Part shown: one piece after another, positions 1-8,537 of the stretch
Numbering within the stretch: position 1 is the first letter of the stretch
Layout of the letters: the number at the start of each line of letters is the position of its first letter
Source of the DNA: a virus
Reading direction: 5' to 3' (one strand)
Virus record (IMG/VR): IMGVR_UViG_3300028384_000877
Span: 1-31,126 of that record
Length of the DNA: 31,126 nt
The notes under the pieces: model-generated
Told to the model about the DNA's origin: nothing
Seen by the model: only the letters and a program-made list of their open reading frames with translations
Database searches by the model: none
Program-made: the position numbers and the translations under genes

Positions 1-66
1 TCCGCCAGCATTTGCTGTTGCAGCGGTCATCAGTAACATTCCAAAAGCAATTATTGCTTTTTTCAT
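1..66 (-). CDS. Secreted protein, N-terminal fragment (cut by window edge)
   Basis: The reverse strand reads from an ATG at 66 off the left edge of the window. The 22 visible residues start MKKAIIAFGMLLMTAATANA and look like a complete signal peptide: a basic start, a hydrophobic core and an ANA cleavage site followed by Gly-Gly. The mature protein lies outside the window, so its function cannot be judged. It is the last visible gene of the minus-strand structural block. A gap of 45 bases separates it from the upstream gene, and I see no clear promoter there. Confidence 0.55.
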   Translation of the reverse strand, partial: MKKAIIAFGMLLMTAATANAGG

Positions 67-111
67 TGTTGGTCATAGGATTATGAACAGCTGTATTTAG
101 TAAATTTTGGA

Positions 112-702
112 TTAGAAATATCTTAGTGTATATGTAGATGTGTCGATCTCCACTCTTGATACTCTTTGTCCATCACTTTCTCTGTTAGTCGTGATGATTT
201 GTTGTCCTGCAGAAGCTTTGAAATTATTAAATGTTTGAGTTGCTGTTGGATTATAAAAACCGTATCCTGGAATGTTGCCAGTTTCTGCTTCTTTGAGTGG
301 AGTTCCTCCCTGGAATGCATCAGCGGTTATGATAATTGGATTCGTGCCAACTTGATCGTACCAAGTTCCTCTTAGATCTAATACAATTCTAGAAGAATTA
401 TTACCAGGAGCAGATAAAATTGCAGGCACATCAATCAAAATGGATTCATATCCATCATCTGTGGATAGTGTGTTATCTCCACCCCATTCCATATATGTAA
501 CTGTTTGATCATTATTTTGAATCTTAGTGCCTTTTCTTGCACCAACAGATCCGCTTAAGTTTGGTTCGATAAACTTCGCGATGATATCAAAGTCTTTTCC
601 GTTTGTCCAATTCCAGTTGAATATTAAAAAATTACAATAAAAAACTGCTGGATCAAATACTGTTCCTCGGGACTTGCCGATTCCAAATGCGAGTGGTGAC
701 AT
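112..702 (-). CDS. Hypothetical virion structural protein
   Basis: This is a 196-residue protein with no recognised enzyme motif. It is rich in Asn, Thr, Gly and Ser, has no signal peptide or membrane segment, and reads like a beta-rich structural protein. It begins 5 bases after the stop of the cupredoxin-like fibre gene and is probably translated with it. Its position downstream of protease and fibre genes suggests a tail or fibre accessory role. That is inferred from context only. Confidence 0.6.
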   Translation of the reverse strand: MSPLAFGIGKSRGTVFDPAVFYCNFLIFNWNWTNGKDFDIIAKFIEPNLSGSVGARKGTKIQNNDQTVTYMEWGGDNTLSTDDGYESILIDVPAILSAPGNNSSRIVLDLRGTWYDQVGTNPIIITADAFQGGTPLKEAETGNIPGYGFYNPTATQTFNNFKASAGQQIITTNRESDGQRVSRVEIDTSTYTLRYF

Positions 703-707
703 ATTAA

Positions 708-1364
708 CTACTGTGGGATTATAAATGAACCTACCATACCACTATGGATGGTGCATATGTATTGATAATTTGGTGGGGCATTATGTGGGATTATGAATAC
801 TTGAGTTCCCTGTTGAGATCCACTTACATAGGTTCCAACACCAGTTGACGTTCCAGTGAATTGAATACGGAATGGATGGGAGCCTCCAGTTGAGTTCTCA
901 AAAATATATGTAAATCCTCTCTGTAAATATAGAGTTGGATTGTCTACTGTGTTTAGGATCCCAGGTCCAGCAAAGCGATAAGAGCTGGAACCATTTGCAG
1001 TAATATAATATTTAATTGCGAAAGAACGATCCGTTCCATTTCCAGTAGTGAGATCGGTTACGAAACTTCCAGCGGTACAGATACCAGAAACATCCAGTGT
1101 AGTTGCTGTTAGGTTTGCAGGTACTCCTCCTCCACCACCAAGACCAACTCCATAGTTGGTAATATTTGTGGTGGAGATGCCTGTAATATTTGTACCATTG
1201 CCAGCAAAAGATGTAGCAGTAACTACACCAGTCACGGATGTGTTGGTTGTGATTGCAACCTGACCCGTAGCACTCAACCTTAAATCAGCGGTGCCACCAA
1301 AAGTTGAAGTGTTTCCTGTTCCAACAATTCCAAATGATTTTACTCCAAAAGATTTAGATCCCAT
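708..1364 (-). CDS. Small fibre-like protein with a C-terminal cupredoxin-like domain
   Basis: This 218-residue protein has two parts. Residues 1-95 resemble the fibre repeats of the gene at 3612-6431 (VTATSFAGNGTNITGI, near residues 48-63) and include a Gly linker at 76-80. Residues from about 115 to 218 look like a cupredoxin beta-sandwich. His163 lies in SHPFRIQ, and Cys204, His207 and Met210 lie in CTIHSGM. This C-x2-H-x2-M spacing, with an upstream His, is that of an amicyanin-type mononuclear copper site. A structural role in the virion is likely from the repeats and neighbours. Real copper binding is inferred; the fold may instead be used only for structure or carbohydrate contact. Confidence 0.65.
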   Translation of the reverse strand: MGSKSFGVKSFGIVGTGNTSTFGGTADLRLSATGQVAITTNTSVTGVVTATSFAGNGTNITGISTTNITNYGVGLGGGGGVPANLTATTLDVSGICTAGSFVTDLTTGNGTDRSFAIKYYITANGSSSYRFAGPGILNTVDNPTLYLQRGFTYIFENSTGGSHPFRIQFTGTSTGVGTYVSGSQQGTQVFIIPHNAPPNYQYICTIHSGMVGSFIIPQ

Positions 1365-1385
1365 TTTTGGTTACACTTTTTGTAC

Positions 1386-1393
1386 TATTTATT
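1386..1393 (-). promoter_or_regulatory. Late-promoter-like motif AATAAATA upstream of the cupredoxin gene
   Basis: On the minus strand this reads AATAAATA, one mismatch from the T4-type late promoter TATAAATA. It lies about 20 bases before the ATG at 1364 and overlaps the stop codon of the upstream protease gene. A motif this short and AT-rich can occur by chance. Confidence 0.3.
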
Positions 1394-3608
1394 ATTCCAA
1401 CCCGAGGGTTAGTTCTGGGTTTTTTGGTTCTGTAGGAGATCCAGTAGGAGCATCCCAAATAACAACTGGTCCATTTTCACCATCGGCCCAGGAAGTTTGT
1501 GTTGAATAAACATCTTCCCATGCAAAATCTGTTGCAGATAGACTATCCACATCTAGACCATAATAAAATCTAGCTGGATTTGCATTCCCACATTGATTTT
1601 TCAACCAGTTTTTGATATCTCTCCAATCCCATTCTCTATTATATTGTAGTTTAGTGGTAATCCATCCAGCAGCAGTTGGACATGCAGAACTGGTTCCACT
1701 AAAGTCTTCGTCATATGCAATTTTTGTTAATCCAACATAGGTTTCTGGATGTTGATATGGACCTCCAGAATAATCACTGTCAGCTTCGTTCTGACCTTCT
1801 GCACTTAGAGTATCATCTGCTGCTGCATAACAATCAACACCAGTTCCTTTATCGGAATAATTTACAATTCTTTCTTTATACTCTGTTACTTGTCCACCAT
1901 ATCCACCAGAACTAATCTGATCATCTAGTGCGCCAACATTGATTGCTGGGAACTCGCAACCAACTGTTGATAGTCCTGCCTGAGTTTTTCCAATTGACTG
2001 TGGCCAACCTCTGCGGTTGAATGTATTATAACAAGTGAGACTGAATTCAGTATGCGTAGAACTAGCTAGTGATCCATTTTGAGATGTTGACCAGTAGTTA
2101 TTGTAATCTGGATCACCAGGGGACATTTGAGTTTGGTTTGAGTTTCCTGCAGCCATGACACAAATGACACCAGCTTGTTGCATTTCTGCACCTGCAGTGG
2201 TGGTAGAATTATCAACCATTTCTCCTTTCATCCTACCACCGTCACCATAGGCTCCTAGTATATCAAAAAAGTCTGGTTGAGAAGCAGAACTATATGATGT
2301 TCCAGAAGTTTCTCCCGCAGTTCCTACAGGTCTGTACCAGTAGTATGCTGTGGTATTCCAACTGGTAGATCTATAACCCCAACTATTACTACTTAATGTT
2401 GGGTTTTTGCCATCTGTTCTTTGTTGATTTCCGTTATTTGCGGAGTGCCTATCGTAGTTTGGTTTATACAGATGGAATAGTTTTTGAACATCAAATTGAC
2501 CTCCAGTGATTCCAGCAGATCCAGCTCCATAAGCATTAAGCACCCATCTATTGCAGTTGTATGCAACACCATAGTTCTTTCCAAATACTTGTCCAGCACA
2601 TTCCGTACCATGGTTAGTGCTGTTTTCTGGTTTTGCAGTATTTGATCCGTTGCAATATCCTCTGGTATAACTTGCACTGATATCAGATACTGTTCCGATG
2701 GTAGAGAACCCAACAGATCTATTAGCAGAATTAGACCACCAAGATCTAGCGGCAGATTCTTGTGGTACTGTTGTTCCATCCCATCTCTGAGTTAATCTAC
2801 CATCTGGATCTGCATTAAACCAGTCTGGATCAATATAGTAGGGTCCGTCTAGAACTAAATCTAAGACTCCGCATGTGCCTGGAGTGCTGGAGATTCCACT
2901 CCAAGTTAGTGCATTTCCTGTTTGATATCCAACTGGATCTGTTCCTGGACAATGGACGAACTCTGGGTGACCTAACCAAAATCCCTCATCTGCAACAATT
3001 GCATCAACACCAGTACCATCACCAAGTTGATAGATATCTTGACGAAGAATTTGATGATCTGCTCCTGATCTGGTTCCACCAGCAAATTCGGAACCAGTTG
3101 CATCCCAAGGATTATCAAATTGAGTATGTCTTAGGAGTTGATATCCAGTTCTATTGAGGTCAGTAGATCCTAGACTGGTTCTAGCAGTTGGTGGAGTAGA
3201 TGGTGCAGTGTTCCATGCTCTATAGTTTGATACTTGTTTTTGGAATCTAGGACTTCTTTTAACAGAAGTATTAATCATTTCTGGATCAGGTGCAAACGTG
3301 CCTGGGTAGGCATCATAGTTTAGGTTTACATAATGCACACGGGGATCATTTCTTAAAGCATCTGCTTCTGCATCATCTAGGATATAAATTGCTCTTGTCT
3401 TACTATGCTCACAAGAATTAACACACCCCACAGAACGAGATGGAATATTATCTTCCAATGTTCCATCTTGCATGAGAATATCATGGATATGATCCCAATC
3501 TTCTGGTTGATAACACCCAACATAATATTGTTTTTCTCCTGTTCCTTCAGGAACAAAAGCTAGATTTGTTCTGTCTAGAATATTTTTGGGCTTATGTGTG
3601 TTAATCAT
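1392..3608 (-). CDS. Subtilisin-like (S8) serine protease, virion-associated
   Basis: This 738-residue protein carries the full S8 catalytic set. Asp207 lies in VADEG, His333 in NHGTECAG, the oxyanion Asn489 in MAAGN and the nucleophile Ser640 in SGTSSACP. Residues about 25-105 precede the catalytic part and could be an I9-type prodomain. There is no signal peptide, and the C-terminus is a short acidic, Pro-rich tail. The start is 3 bases after the stop of the long fibre gene (TGA TAA ATG), so the two are probably coupled and made late. Lying between fibre genes, it may process fibres, be carried on the particle, or cut host surface proteins. The protease call is firm; the target is unknown. 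Confidence 0.85.
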   Translation of the reverse strand: MINTHKPKNILDRTNLAFVPEGTGEKQYYVGCYQPEDWDHIHDILMQDGTLEDNIPSRSVGCVNSCEHSKTRAIYILDDAEADALRNDPRVHYVNLNYDAYPGTFAPDPEMINTSVKRSPRFQKQVSNYRAWNTAPSTPPTARTSLGSTDLNRTGYQLLRHTQFDNPWDATGSEFAGGTRSGADHQILRQDIYQLGDGTGVDAIVADEGFWLGHPEFVHCPGTDPVGYQTGNALTWSGISSTPGTCGVLDLVLDGPYYIDPDWFNADPDGRLTQRWDGTTVPQESAARSWWSNSANRSVGFSTIGTVSDISASYTRGYCNGSNTAKPENSTNHGTECAGQVFGKNYGVAYNCNRWVLNAYGAGSAGITGGQFDVQKLFHLYKPNYDRHSANNGNQQRTDGKNPTLSSNSWGYRSTSWNTTAYYWYRPVGTAGETSGTSYSSASQPDFFDILGAYGDGGRMKGEMVDNSTTTAGAEMQQAGVICVMAAGNSNQTQMSPGDPDYNNYWSTSQNGSLASSTHTEFSLTCYNTFNRRGWPQSIGKTQAGLSTVGCEFPAINVGALDDQISSGGYGGQVTEYKERIVNYSDKGTGVDCYAAADDTLSAEGQNEADSDYSGGPYQHPETYVGLTKIAYDEDFSGTSSACPTAAGWITTKLQYNREWDWRDIKNWLKNQCGNANPARFYYGLDVDSLSATDFAWEDVYSTQTSWADGENGPVVIWDAPTGSPTEPKNPELTLGLE

Positions 3609-3611
3609 TTA

Positions 3612-6431
3612 TCAGATATCTCTCAGTAGATTTTTGGTGAAACGACATGTTGTGGTTCCAGAAATACCTTGTTCTGGTGTTATAGAAACTACGATATTTC
3701 CTGCGTTGTATGATGCAGATACAGATACAATTTGAACAGGAGAATACATGATTCCATACTCTTGATAATATGTAGTTGTGGTTATTCCTGCTCCACCACC
3801 ATCATGCATAATCATGAATTTCTGCATTTGCCTGTACGTTCCAACTCCAACGGTTAGTGTGTACTCACCACTAGAGTAGGTGGAAGCAGACCAAGTATCG
3901 ATGGTTTGTGGTGTAGCAGCGATTGCAGTAAAGGTTGTGACTCCTGCAGCGATACCAGTAGCAGTTACCGTAACAACACCTGCAGATACAGGAGTTACTG
4001 TAAGTTCTCCATCAAAGTTAATTGTTCCTGCAGTGCCAACTGGAGTTCCAGAATCTTGAATAATGACACCAGATCCAGAACCAACAACACCTGTCAGACC
4101 AGATCCATCGCCATAGAATCCATTGGCAGTGATGATACCTGTTGTGTTAATACTACCGTCCGTTCCAATACCACCACTACCACCAGGAAGATTGGTCAAT
4201 GCAGATCCATCACCAACGAATGCGTTCGCTGTTATGGTCTGACTAGAAGTTACGTTTGCTACAGTCAGTGTATTTGTGCCAGGATTGAATTGTATACCTC
4301 CATTATCAACCATTACTGCACGGTATGCAGAACCAGCTCCACTTTCGCCAAGCATCATAACATTGTATGAATTATTATCATCAACAGACTCGTCGATGTA
4401 AAAATCACCAGAGAATCCAGCAGCAGTAATAATACCTGTAGTATTGATACTGTCGTTAGGTCCAACACCACTTCCACCACTAACACCAGTCAGACCAGAT
4501 CCATCACCAACGAATGATGTTGCAGTTACAACACCTGTTACATTGATGCCAGATCCAGTTACTTGGAGTTTTGTTTGTCCAGAATTTTGTAAGATTAATT
4601 CACTAGAATTAATGAATAGAGATCCAGCTCCACTTTCATTGATGTAACTTTGATTTCCATCATGCCAGATCTGGAGATCACTTGCAGCACCAAGTCCTAG
4701 TCTAACGTTATCTGCGTTTTGTGTGCCGATTCCAGTAGCAGTTGTCCAGATAGATCCATTGTATTTCAGGATATCATTGATCTGTGCTCCAGAGGATATA
4801 ACATCAGTTAGATCATTCAATGTGGTTGCTCCACCACCGCCACTATCACCAACTACATCAGTGATTTCAATGGTTGCAACTCCATTTGAATAGGTTGCAG
4901 TAACACCAGAACCAACGAAGTTAATGGTTGCAGCAGTTCCAACAGTGCTTCCTTCTTCTTGGATTGCGACACCAGATCCTTCTGCGGTGACTCCTGTTAG
5001 GTTAGATCCATCACCATAGAATGTACTTGCGGTAATGATACCAGCAGTGAAATTATCTGTTCCAACACCGATACTTCCGTCTATGTTTCTATTAACAAGT
5101 TCAGCCCATCCTCCTGCATGAGCATAATATGCCTTTCCAGTGTCATGGGCATGAACAAATGCACCATGGTAATCAGAAGGACTTGGTAGATTTCTATATT
5201 CCGCATAGAGGAATGGTAAGATATTGGTTGTTGCAGTACCTACAATTCTTCCTTTCAGTCTGAAGTTGCCCAGAACACTAAGAGCTTCTTCTGCATTAGT
5301 TGTTCCAATACCTACATTGGATGTTGTGGTAATACCTGTTGGACCAGATCTCCAGATAGAACTGGTTGATGGTAGGTTAAACAGACCAGAAGCATCACCA
5401 TAGAATGTGGATGCTGTTAAGATGCCAGTGGTCTGATAATTACCATGAATATCTTCTACAAGTAATCTTCTCCAACCATTATACCCGCCGTTAGTAGTAC
5501 CGTAAGAAACGTATGCTTGTTTTGAGTTATTTGCATAAGCAAACATACCTCTCCAAGACACTGCACTAGGCATGTCAGTGGTAGAGTCAAAGTCAAATCT
5601 CATCTTGCTTCCTTGACCTGGGAAGGTAACAATACCTGCGCCAGAGTTGATGTTATCAACTAGGATAGAAGGGGTCCCAGAGAGGTTCTGTGCGACTGTT
5701 GCGATGCCTGCGGTATGTGCATATCCAGCAACTGTTGAGAATCCTGCATTGCCAGTGTATGTTGATACACCAGCGATCTTTGCATACTCAGAAACACCCG
5801 CATTGGTTGCAACACCCGATGCAGAAGAGTAAGTGACAATTCCTGCAGAAGTTGCGTAAGTTGCGACTCCTGCTATTGTAGCATACGAAGAAACTCCCGC
5901 AAGAGGGGAATAATCTGTAACAGACGAATATCCTGCCGTTGGTGTGTACGATGACACACCCGATACATTTGCATAGGAGACGTAATCCGATGCATCAATT
6001 GTAACGCTACCACCAAATACGCTTCCTACGTCTAATCTATCACCAAAGTTTACGGTTTGTGCAACACCAAGAGTTGCGCCACTATTTTGAATAACAATTC
6101 CTGATCCAGTAGCAGTAACTCCAGTTAGTCCAGATCCATCTCCAATAAAGGTTCCTGTTGTGATACCTGCAAGTAATACGTTCCCCTCAACATGTAGTTG
6201 ACTCTGAGGCAAGGTTGTACCAATGCCAACGTACTTACTGGTACTGATGCCATATGTGCTCGCTTTACTCCATGTACCCGCAGAACCTGCATTAGAAGAT
6301 AGCTCTGTACCGTCACCAAATTGAGTATAGATCTCTTCAAAGTTGGCGTTAATCTTTACAGCACCAGATGCGAGGGAGTCTCCCAGACCATCATTCGGCG
6401 TAAATCCAGTGAAAATCCCCTGTCTAGCCAT
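3612..6431 (-). CDS. Long tail-fibre-like structural protein with repeat modules
   Basis: This 939-residue protein begins MARQGIFTGFTPNDGLGDSL, a start I associate with cyanophage structural proteins. A module of the form TGIITASTFYGDGSGLTGV recurs, with GDGS/GDAS cores near residues 97, 345, 473, 642, 740 and 774. Residues 150-246 hold degenerate ten-residue repeats of the type SGVATYATSAG. Residues 280-330 and 400-450 form two related blocks (MFAYANNSKQAYVSYG, FVHAHDTGKAYYAHAG) that look like receptor-facing or collar domains. There are no membrane segments. It is the first gene of the minus-strand late block and probably forms part of a tail fibre. The host receptor cannot be inferred. Confidence 0.8.
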   Translation of the reverse strand: MARQGIFTGFTPNDGLGDSLASGAVKINANFEEIYTQFGDGTELSSNAGSAGTWSKASTYGISTSKYVGIGTTLPQSQLHVEGNVLLAGITTGTFIGDGSGLTGVTATGSGIVIQNSGATLGVAQTVNFGDRLDVGSVFGGSVTIDASDYVSYANVSGVSSYTPTAGYSSVTDYSPLAGVSSYATIAGVATYATSAGIVTYSSASGVATNAGVSEYAKIAGVSTYTGNAGFSTVAGYAHTAGIATVAQNLSGTPSILVDNINSGAGIVTFPGQGSKMRFDFDSTTDMPSAVSWRGMFAYANNSKQAYVSYGTTNGGYNGWRRLLVEDIHGNYQTTGILTASTFYGDASGLFNLPSTSSIWRSGPTGITTTSNVGIGTTNAEEALSVLGNFRLKGRIVGTATTNILPFLYAEYRNLPSPSDYHGAFVHAHDTGKAYYAHAGGWAELVNRNIDGSIGVGTDNFTAGIITASTFYGDGSNLTGVTAEGSGVAIQEEGSTVGTAATINFVGSGVTATYSNGVATIEITDVVGDSGGGGATTLNDLTDVISSGAQINDILKYNGSIWTTATGIGTQNADNVRLGLGAASDLQIWHDGNQSYINESGAGSLFINSSELILQNSGQTKLQVTGSGINVTGVVTATSFVGDGSGLTGVSGGSGVGPNDSINTTGIITAAGFSGDFYIDESVDDNNSYNVMMLGESGAGSAYRAVMVDNGGIQFNPGTNTLTVANVTSSQTITANAFVGDGSALTNLPGGSGGIGTDGSINTTGIITANGFYGDGSGLTGVVGSGSGVIIQDSGTPVGTAGTINFDGELTVTPVSAGVVTVTATGIAAGVTTFTAIAATPQTIDTWSASTYSSGEYTLTVGVGTYRQMQKFMIMHDGGGAGITTTTYYQEYGIMYSPVQIVSVSASYNAGNIVVSITPEQGISGTTTCRFTKNLLRDI
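5694..5984 (-). repeat. Degenerate 10-residue repeats inside the long fibre gene
   Basis: Codons for residues 150-246 of the fibre encode about nine imperfect units around SGVATYATSAG. The third codon positions vary, so selection seems to act on the protein and not on the DNA. Such runs usually form an extended trimeric fibre shaft. Confidence 0.7.
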
Positions 6432-6461
6432 TTATTTCCTTATGATAAGGTCCATTTCTTC

Positions 6462-6482
6462 TATTTATTGATCTAATAAATA
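6462..6482. promoter_or_regulatory. Divergent late-promoter-like inverted repeat
   Basis: TATTTATT at 6462-6469 and AATAAATA at 6475-6482 form a perfect 8-base inverted repeat around GATCT. Read outward, each arm is AATAAATA, one base from the T4-type late promoter TATAAATA. One arm faces the fibre gene (ATG at 6431) and the other faces the gene starting at 6516, each about 30 bases away. This is where the coding strand switches. Confidence 0.5.
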
Positions 6483-6515
6483 TCAGTATACGGCAAAATC
6501 TTTCCCTTTTATACT

Positions 6516-7250
6516 ATGACTAAAAAAGTCACTAGACATAGAGAAGAATACGAACAACTCAAATCCCAACTTCGAGAATACTATTGGGATAATTATATCT
6601 CTTGGCTGGAAAATTTGCAAGAGGAGGGATATGATGTTAGCAAGTGGGAAACTGAAGAGATTATTGATACTTATATTAAGGAAAATAATCTTTGGAAATC
6701 TGCGGATACTATCCGAGAATCTATTTTTGAAGCAAAAGAAAAGAAAGATAATTCATATCTAGAAACAGATATGAAAAAAAGAAAGAAGAATAATGAAAAA
6801 GCGATTGCGGACATGAAGAAAGTCAAGGATGACACTGTTCCTCGCTGGATGAGAGAAGATGTGCGTCGGAGACTTGAGGAAGCTCGCCGTGGTCCTGAAG
6901 ATCCCAGCAAAGCAGAGAAGCGTGAGAAAGCAGAAAAGAGTTATGCTTCTGTCAAAAAGCGCCAGAAAGTTCTCGACAAGCATGAGAAGGATACGGGGAA
7001 AAAATTAGACATCAATAAGTCTGTCGAAGGTAAAAAGCATAAGATGAATCACCCTGGTTCTCGTCAGAAACCAAAGGTGAAAGGTGAAAAGGAAACTGAA
7101 CTGCAACAGCATAACCGCAGAGTCAGTAAGCATAACGATAGACTTATCAAAAAAGGTCCTACCACGAAAGAGAAAGAGAAACAAGCAGGTTATGATGCTT
7201 ATGAGAAAAAGACTAAATCAAAATATGGTAACAAATCTGTTTGGGATTGA
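6516..7250 (+). CDS. Lys/Glu-rich hypothetical protein
   Basis: This 244-residue protein is extremely rich in Lys, Glu, Arg and Asp and is predicted largely helical or disordered. It has no Cys-based motif, signal peptide or membrane segment. The middle (about residues 70-165) has long charged stretches that could form coiled coil. The C-terminal part, with PGSRQKPKVKGEKET followed by a TKSKYGNKSVWD end, is basic and might bind nucleic acid or the capsid interior. No strong ribosome binding site precedes the ATG. It is the first plus-strand gene after the divergent late-promoter motif, and the next gene starts 8 bases after its stop. Function unknown. Confidence 0.65.
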   Translation: MTKKVTRHREEYEQLKSQLREYYWDNYISWLENLQEEGYDVSKWETEEIIDTYIKENNLWKSADTIRESIFEAKEKKDNSYLETDMKKRKKNNEKAIADMKKVKDDTVPRWMREDVRRRLEEARRGPEDPSKAEKREKAEKSYASVKKRQKVLDKHEKDTGKKLDINKSVEGKKHKMNHPGSRQKPKVKGEKETELQQHNRRVSKHNDRLIKKGPTTKEKEKQAGYDAYEKKTKSKYGNKSVWD

Positions 7251-7258
7251 TACTACTG

Positions 7259-7837
7259 ATGAAAAAGTGTAAGTCTGGATACTATTGGTGTTACACTGAT
7301 AACAAGTGCAAAAAAATTCCGCTGGGATGGCACGTTGGACGTGGTGGAATTATTGAGAAAGACGAAGAGGAAAAGAATGGAAATAACAAGGATGGCTCTG
7401 GAAATGGGGATGGGGGGTCTGATGGGGGCTCTGATGGCGGAAGCGTCTCAGAAGAAGCAGTCTCTAAAGCTCAACAAAGATTCTTCGGAATGGTCCGTGC
7501 AGTCCAAAAAGGAAGAGCAAACATCGGAGGAGATGTAGCCAAAGCTGCTGCGTCGATGAAGAAGAAAGATGTGAAAGACTTTGCATCCACCAAACATAAA
7601 GATTTGCCAGAGAAGAAGAAAGTGGAAGAGGCGTATGACAATGCCGAAATGGCTAGTCGTCTCAAAAGATATGCTGATGAGAAGAAGGTTAATTATAAAA
7701 AAGACATGCGTATGAAGCATGGAAAGAATTGGAAAGAGTTTTCTAAACAAGCAACGGAAGCTAAGAATAAACTGCGCCCTGGTGAAGTTAAGAAGTGGGA
7801 TAAAGAAAAGAAAAAGTGGGTATCGAATAGAGATTGA
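7259..7837 (+). CDS. DUF3008-like charged structural protein
   Basis: I start this 192-residue protein at the ATG at 7259, not at the upstream TTG. It opens with a Cys-rich motif (Cys4, Cys11, Cys17 in CKSGYYWCYTDNKCKKIP) that recurs in cyanophage proteins. Next comes an acidic Gly/Asp/Ser linker (40-62), then AQQRFFGMVRAVQKG and KDVKDFASTKHKDLP at 71-117. The latter resemble the small viral family DUF3008. The rest is basic and helical. Being in the late plus-strand block, it could be a head or neck component. The family match is from memory and the role is unknown. Confidence 0.65.
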   Translation: MKKCKSGYYWCYTDNKCKKIPLGWHVGRGGIIEKDEEEKNGNNKDGSGNGDGGSDGGSDGGSVSEEAVSKAQQRFFGMVRAVQKGRANIGGDVAKAAASMKKKDVKDFASTKHKDLPEKKKVEEAYDNAEMASRLKRYADEKKVNYKKDMRMKHGKNWKEFSKQATEAKNKLRPGEVKKWDKEKKKWVSNRD

Positions 7838-7862
7838 CAAGGTGTTAAATCGCAGGTAGACT
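7834..7862 (+). promoter_or_regulatory. Sigma70-type promoter, TTGACA-N17-TAGACT
   Basis: A perfect -35 (7834-7839) is followed after 17 bases by TAGACT (7857-7862), a TANNNT-type -10. The TGA inside TTGACA is the stop codon of the preceding gene. It would serve the endonuclease-like gene that starts near 7920. Confidence 0.5.
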
Positions 7863-7919
7863 AACTCTGCCAGGGTTCAAAGGACACTATATAACTTAGA
7901 GTTTTATTAATTCATTTGA

Positions 7920-8425
7920 ATGGCAACTTTGAGAGAAAAGATGAGAGCGAAGGGGGAACTCCTCCTGGCTCATGCTCCTATCCTAACCCTTGGACTTACA
8001 ATGGTAAGTACTTTGAGTCTGATGACATTGGCGACAGCTACGGCTTTGTCTACAGGATTACGAATCTCAGGAATGGAAAACAATACATCGGCAGGAAGTA
8101 CTTCTGGCAGCATCGAAAGCCTAGAGGTAAATCTAGGAGAGTTAAAAGTGAGAGCGATTGGAAAAAATACTACGGAAGCTCTAACGAACTTAATGATGAA
8201 CGCAGTGGAATTGGAAATAATTCCTTCAAGAGAGAGATTTTATCAGTCCACTCCACCAAAGGTTTTGTAAACTACGAAGAGACCCGACAGTTGTTTCTAA
8301 ATAACGTGCTGACAGAAGCACTTGACAACGGTGAACCCGCCTATTACAATAGCAATGTTCTCAGTCGTTACTTCAGGAAGGATTACTTCAATGGAACACC
8401 AGATCACGGAACAGACGCTACGTGA
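7920..8425 (+). CDS. GIY-YIG endonuclease-like protein with an apparent 1-base frameshift near its start
   Basis: The conserved part has the GIY-YIG hallmarks GFVYRITN and QYIGRKYFW. It continues with SDWKKYYGSS, FKREILS and NGEPAYYN, a pattern I associate with phage GIY-YIG proteins of the homing or repair type. This frame is open only from a TTG at 7916. The plausible ATG at 7920 (MATLREKMRAKG) lies in another frame, and adding one G to the GGGGG at 7952-7956 would join them into a protein of about 168 residues. Either a base was lost in the homopolymer, biologically or in sequencing, or translation starts at the TTG. The 3' end overlaps the next gene by 35 bases. Confidence 0.65.
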
Positions 8426-8537
8426 TATGATCATTGATCGTTTGCATGAGTTGGTTAACGATGGTTGCTATGAAAATGCCATCGCTTTGTATGAAGAATA
8501 CAAAGAGTCTTTTGAATGTACTTCTTCTTCTAAATGA
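8391..8537 (+). CDS. Small hypothetical cyanophage protein
   Basis: This 48-residue protein starts at the ATG at 8391 (MEHQITEQTLRDMIIDRLHE). It is helical and acidic, with no membrane segment. It overlaps the end of the GIY-YIG gene, and its stop TGA overlaps the ATG of the lysozyme-like gene, so the three are probably translated together. I recall similar short proteins in other cyanomyoviruses but know no function for them. Confidence 0.6.
   Translation: MEHQITEQTLRDMIIDRLHELVNDGCYENAIALYEEYKESFECTSSSK

Noticed and set aside
166-375. Plus-strand open frames within the 1-6431 block, such as 3906-4370 and 2873-3157
   Set aside because: They lie opposite well-supported fibre and protease genes and have repetitive, low-complexity translations with no motif.
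7920-8270. 116-residue frame rich in Leu, Thr and Ala overlapping the GIY-YIG gene, looking like a membrane protein
   Set aside because: It is the GIY-YIG coding sequence read one frame off; the other frame holds the conserved motifs. Only its first dozen residues may be real.
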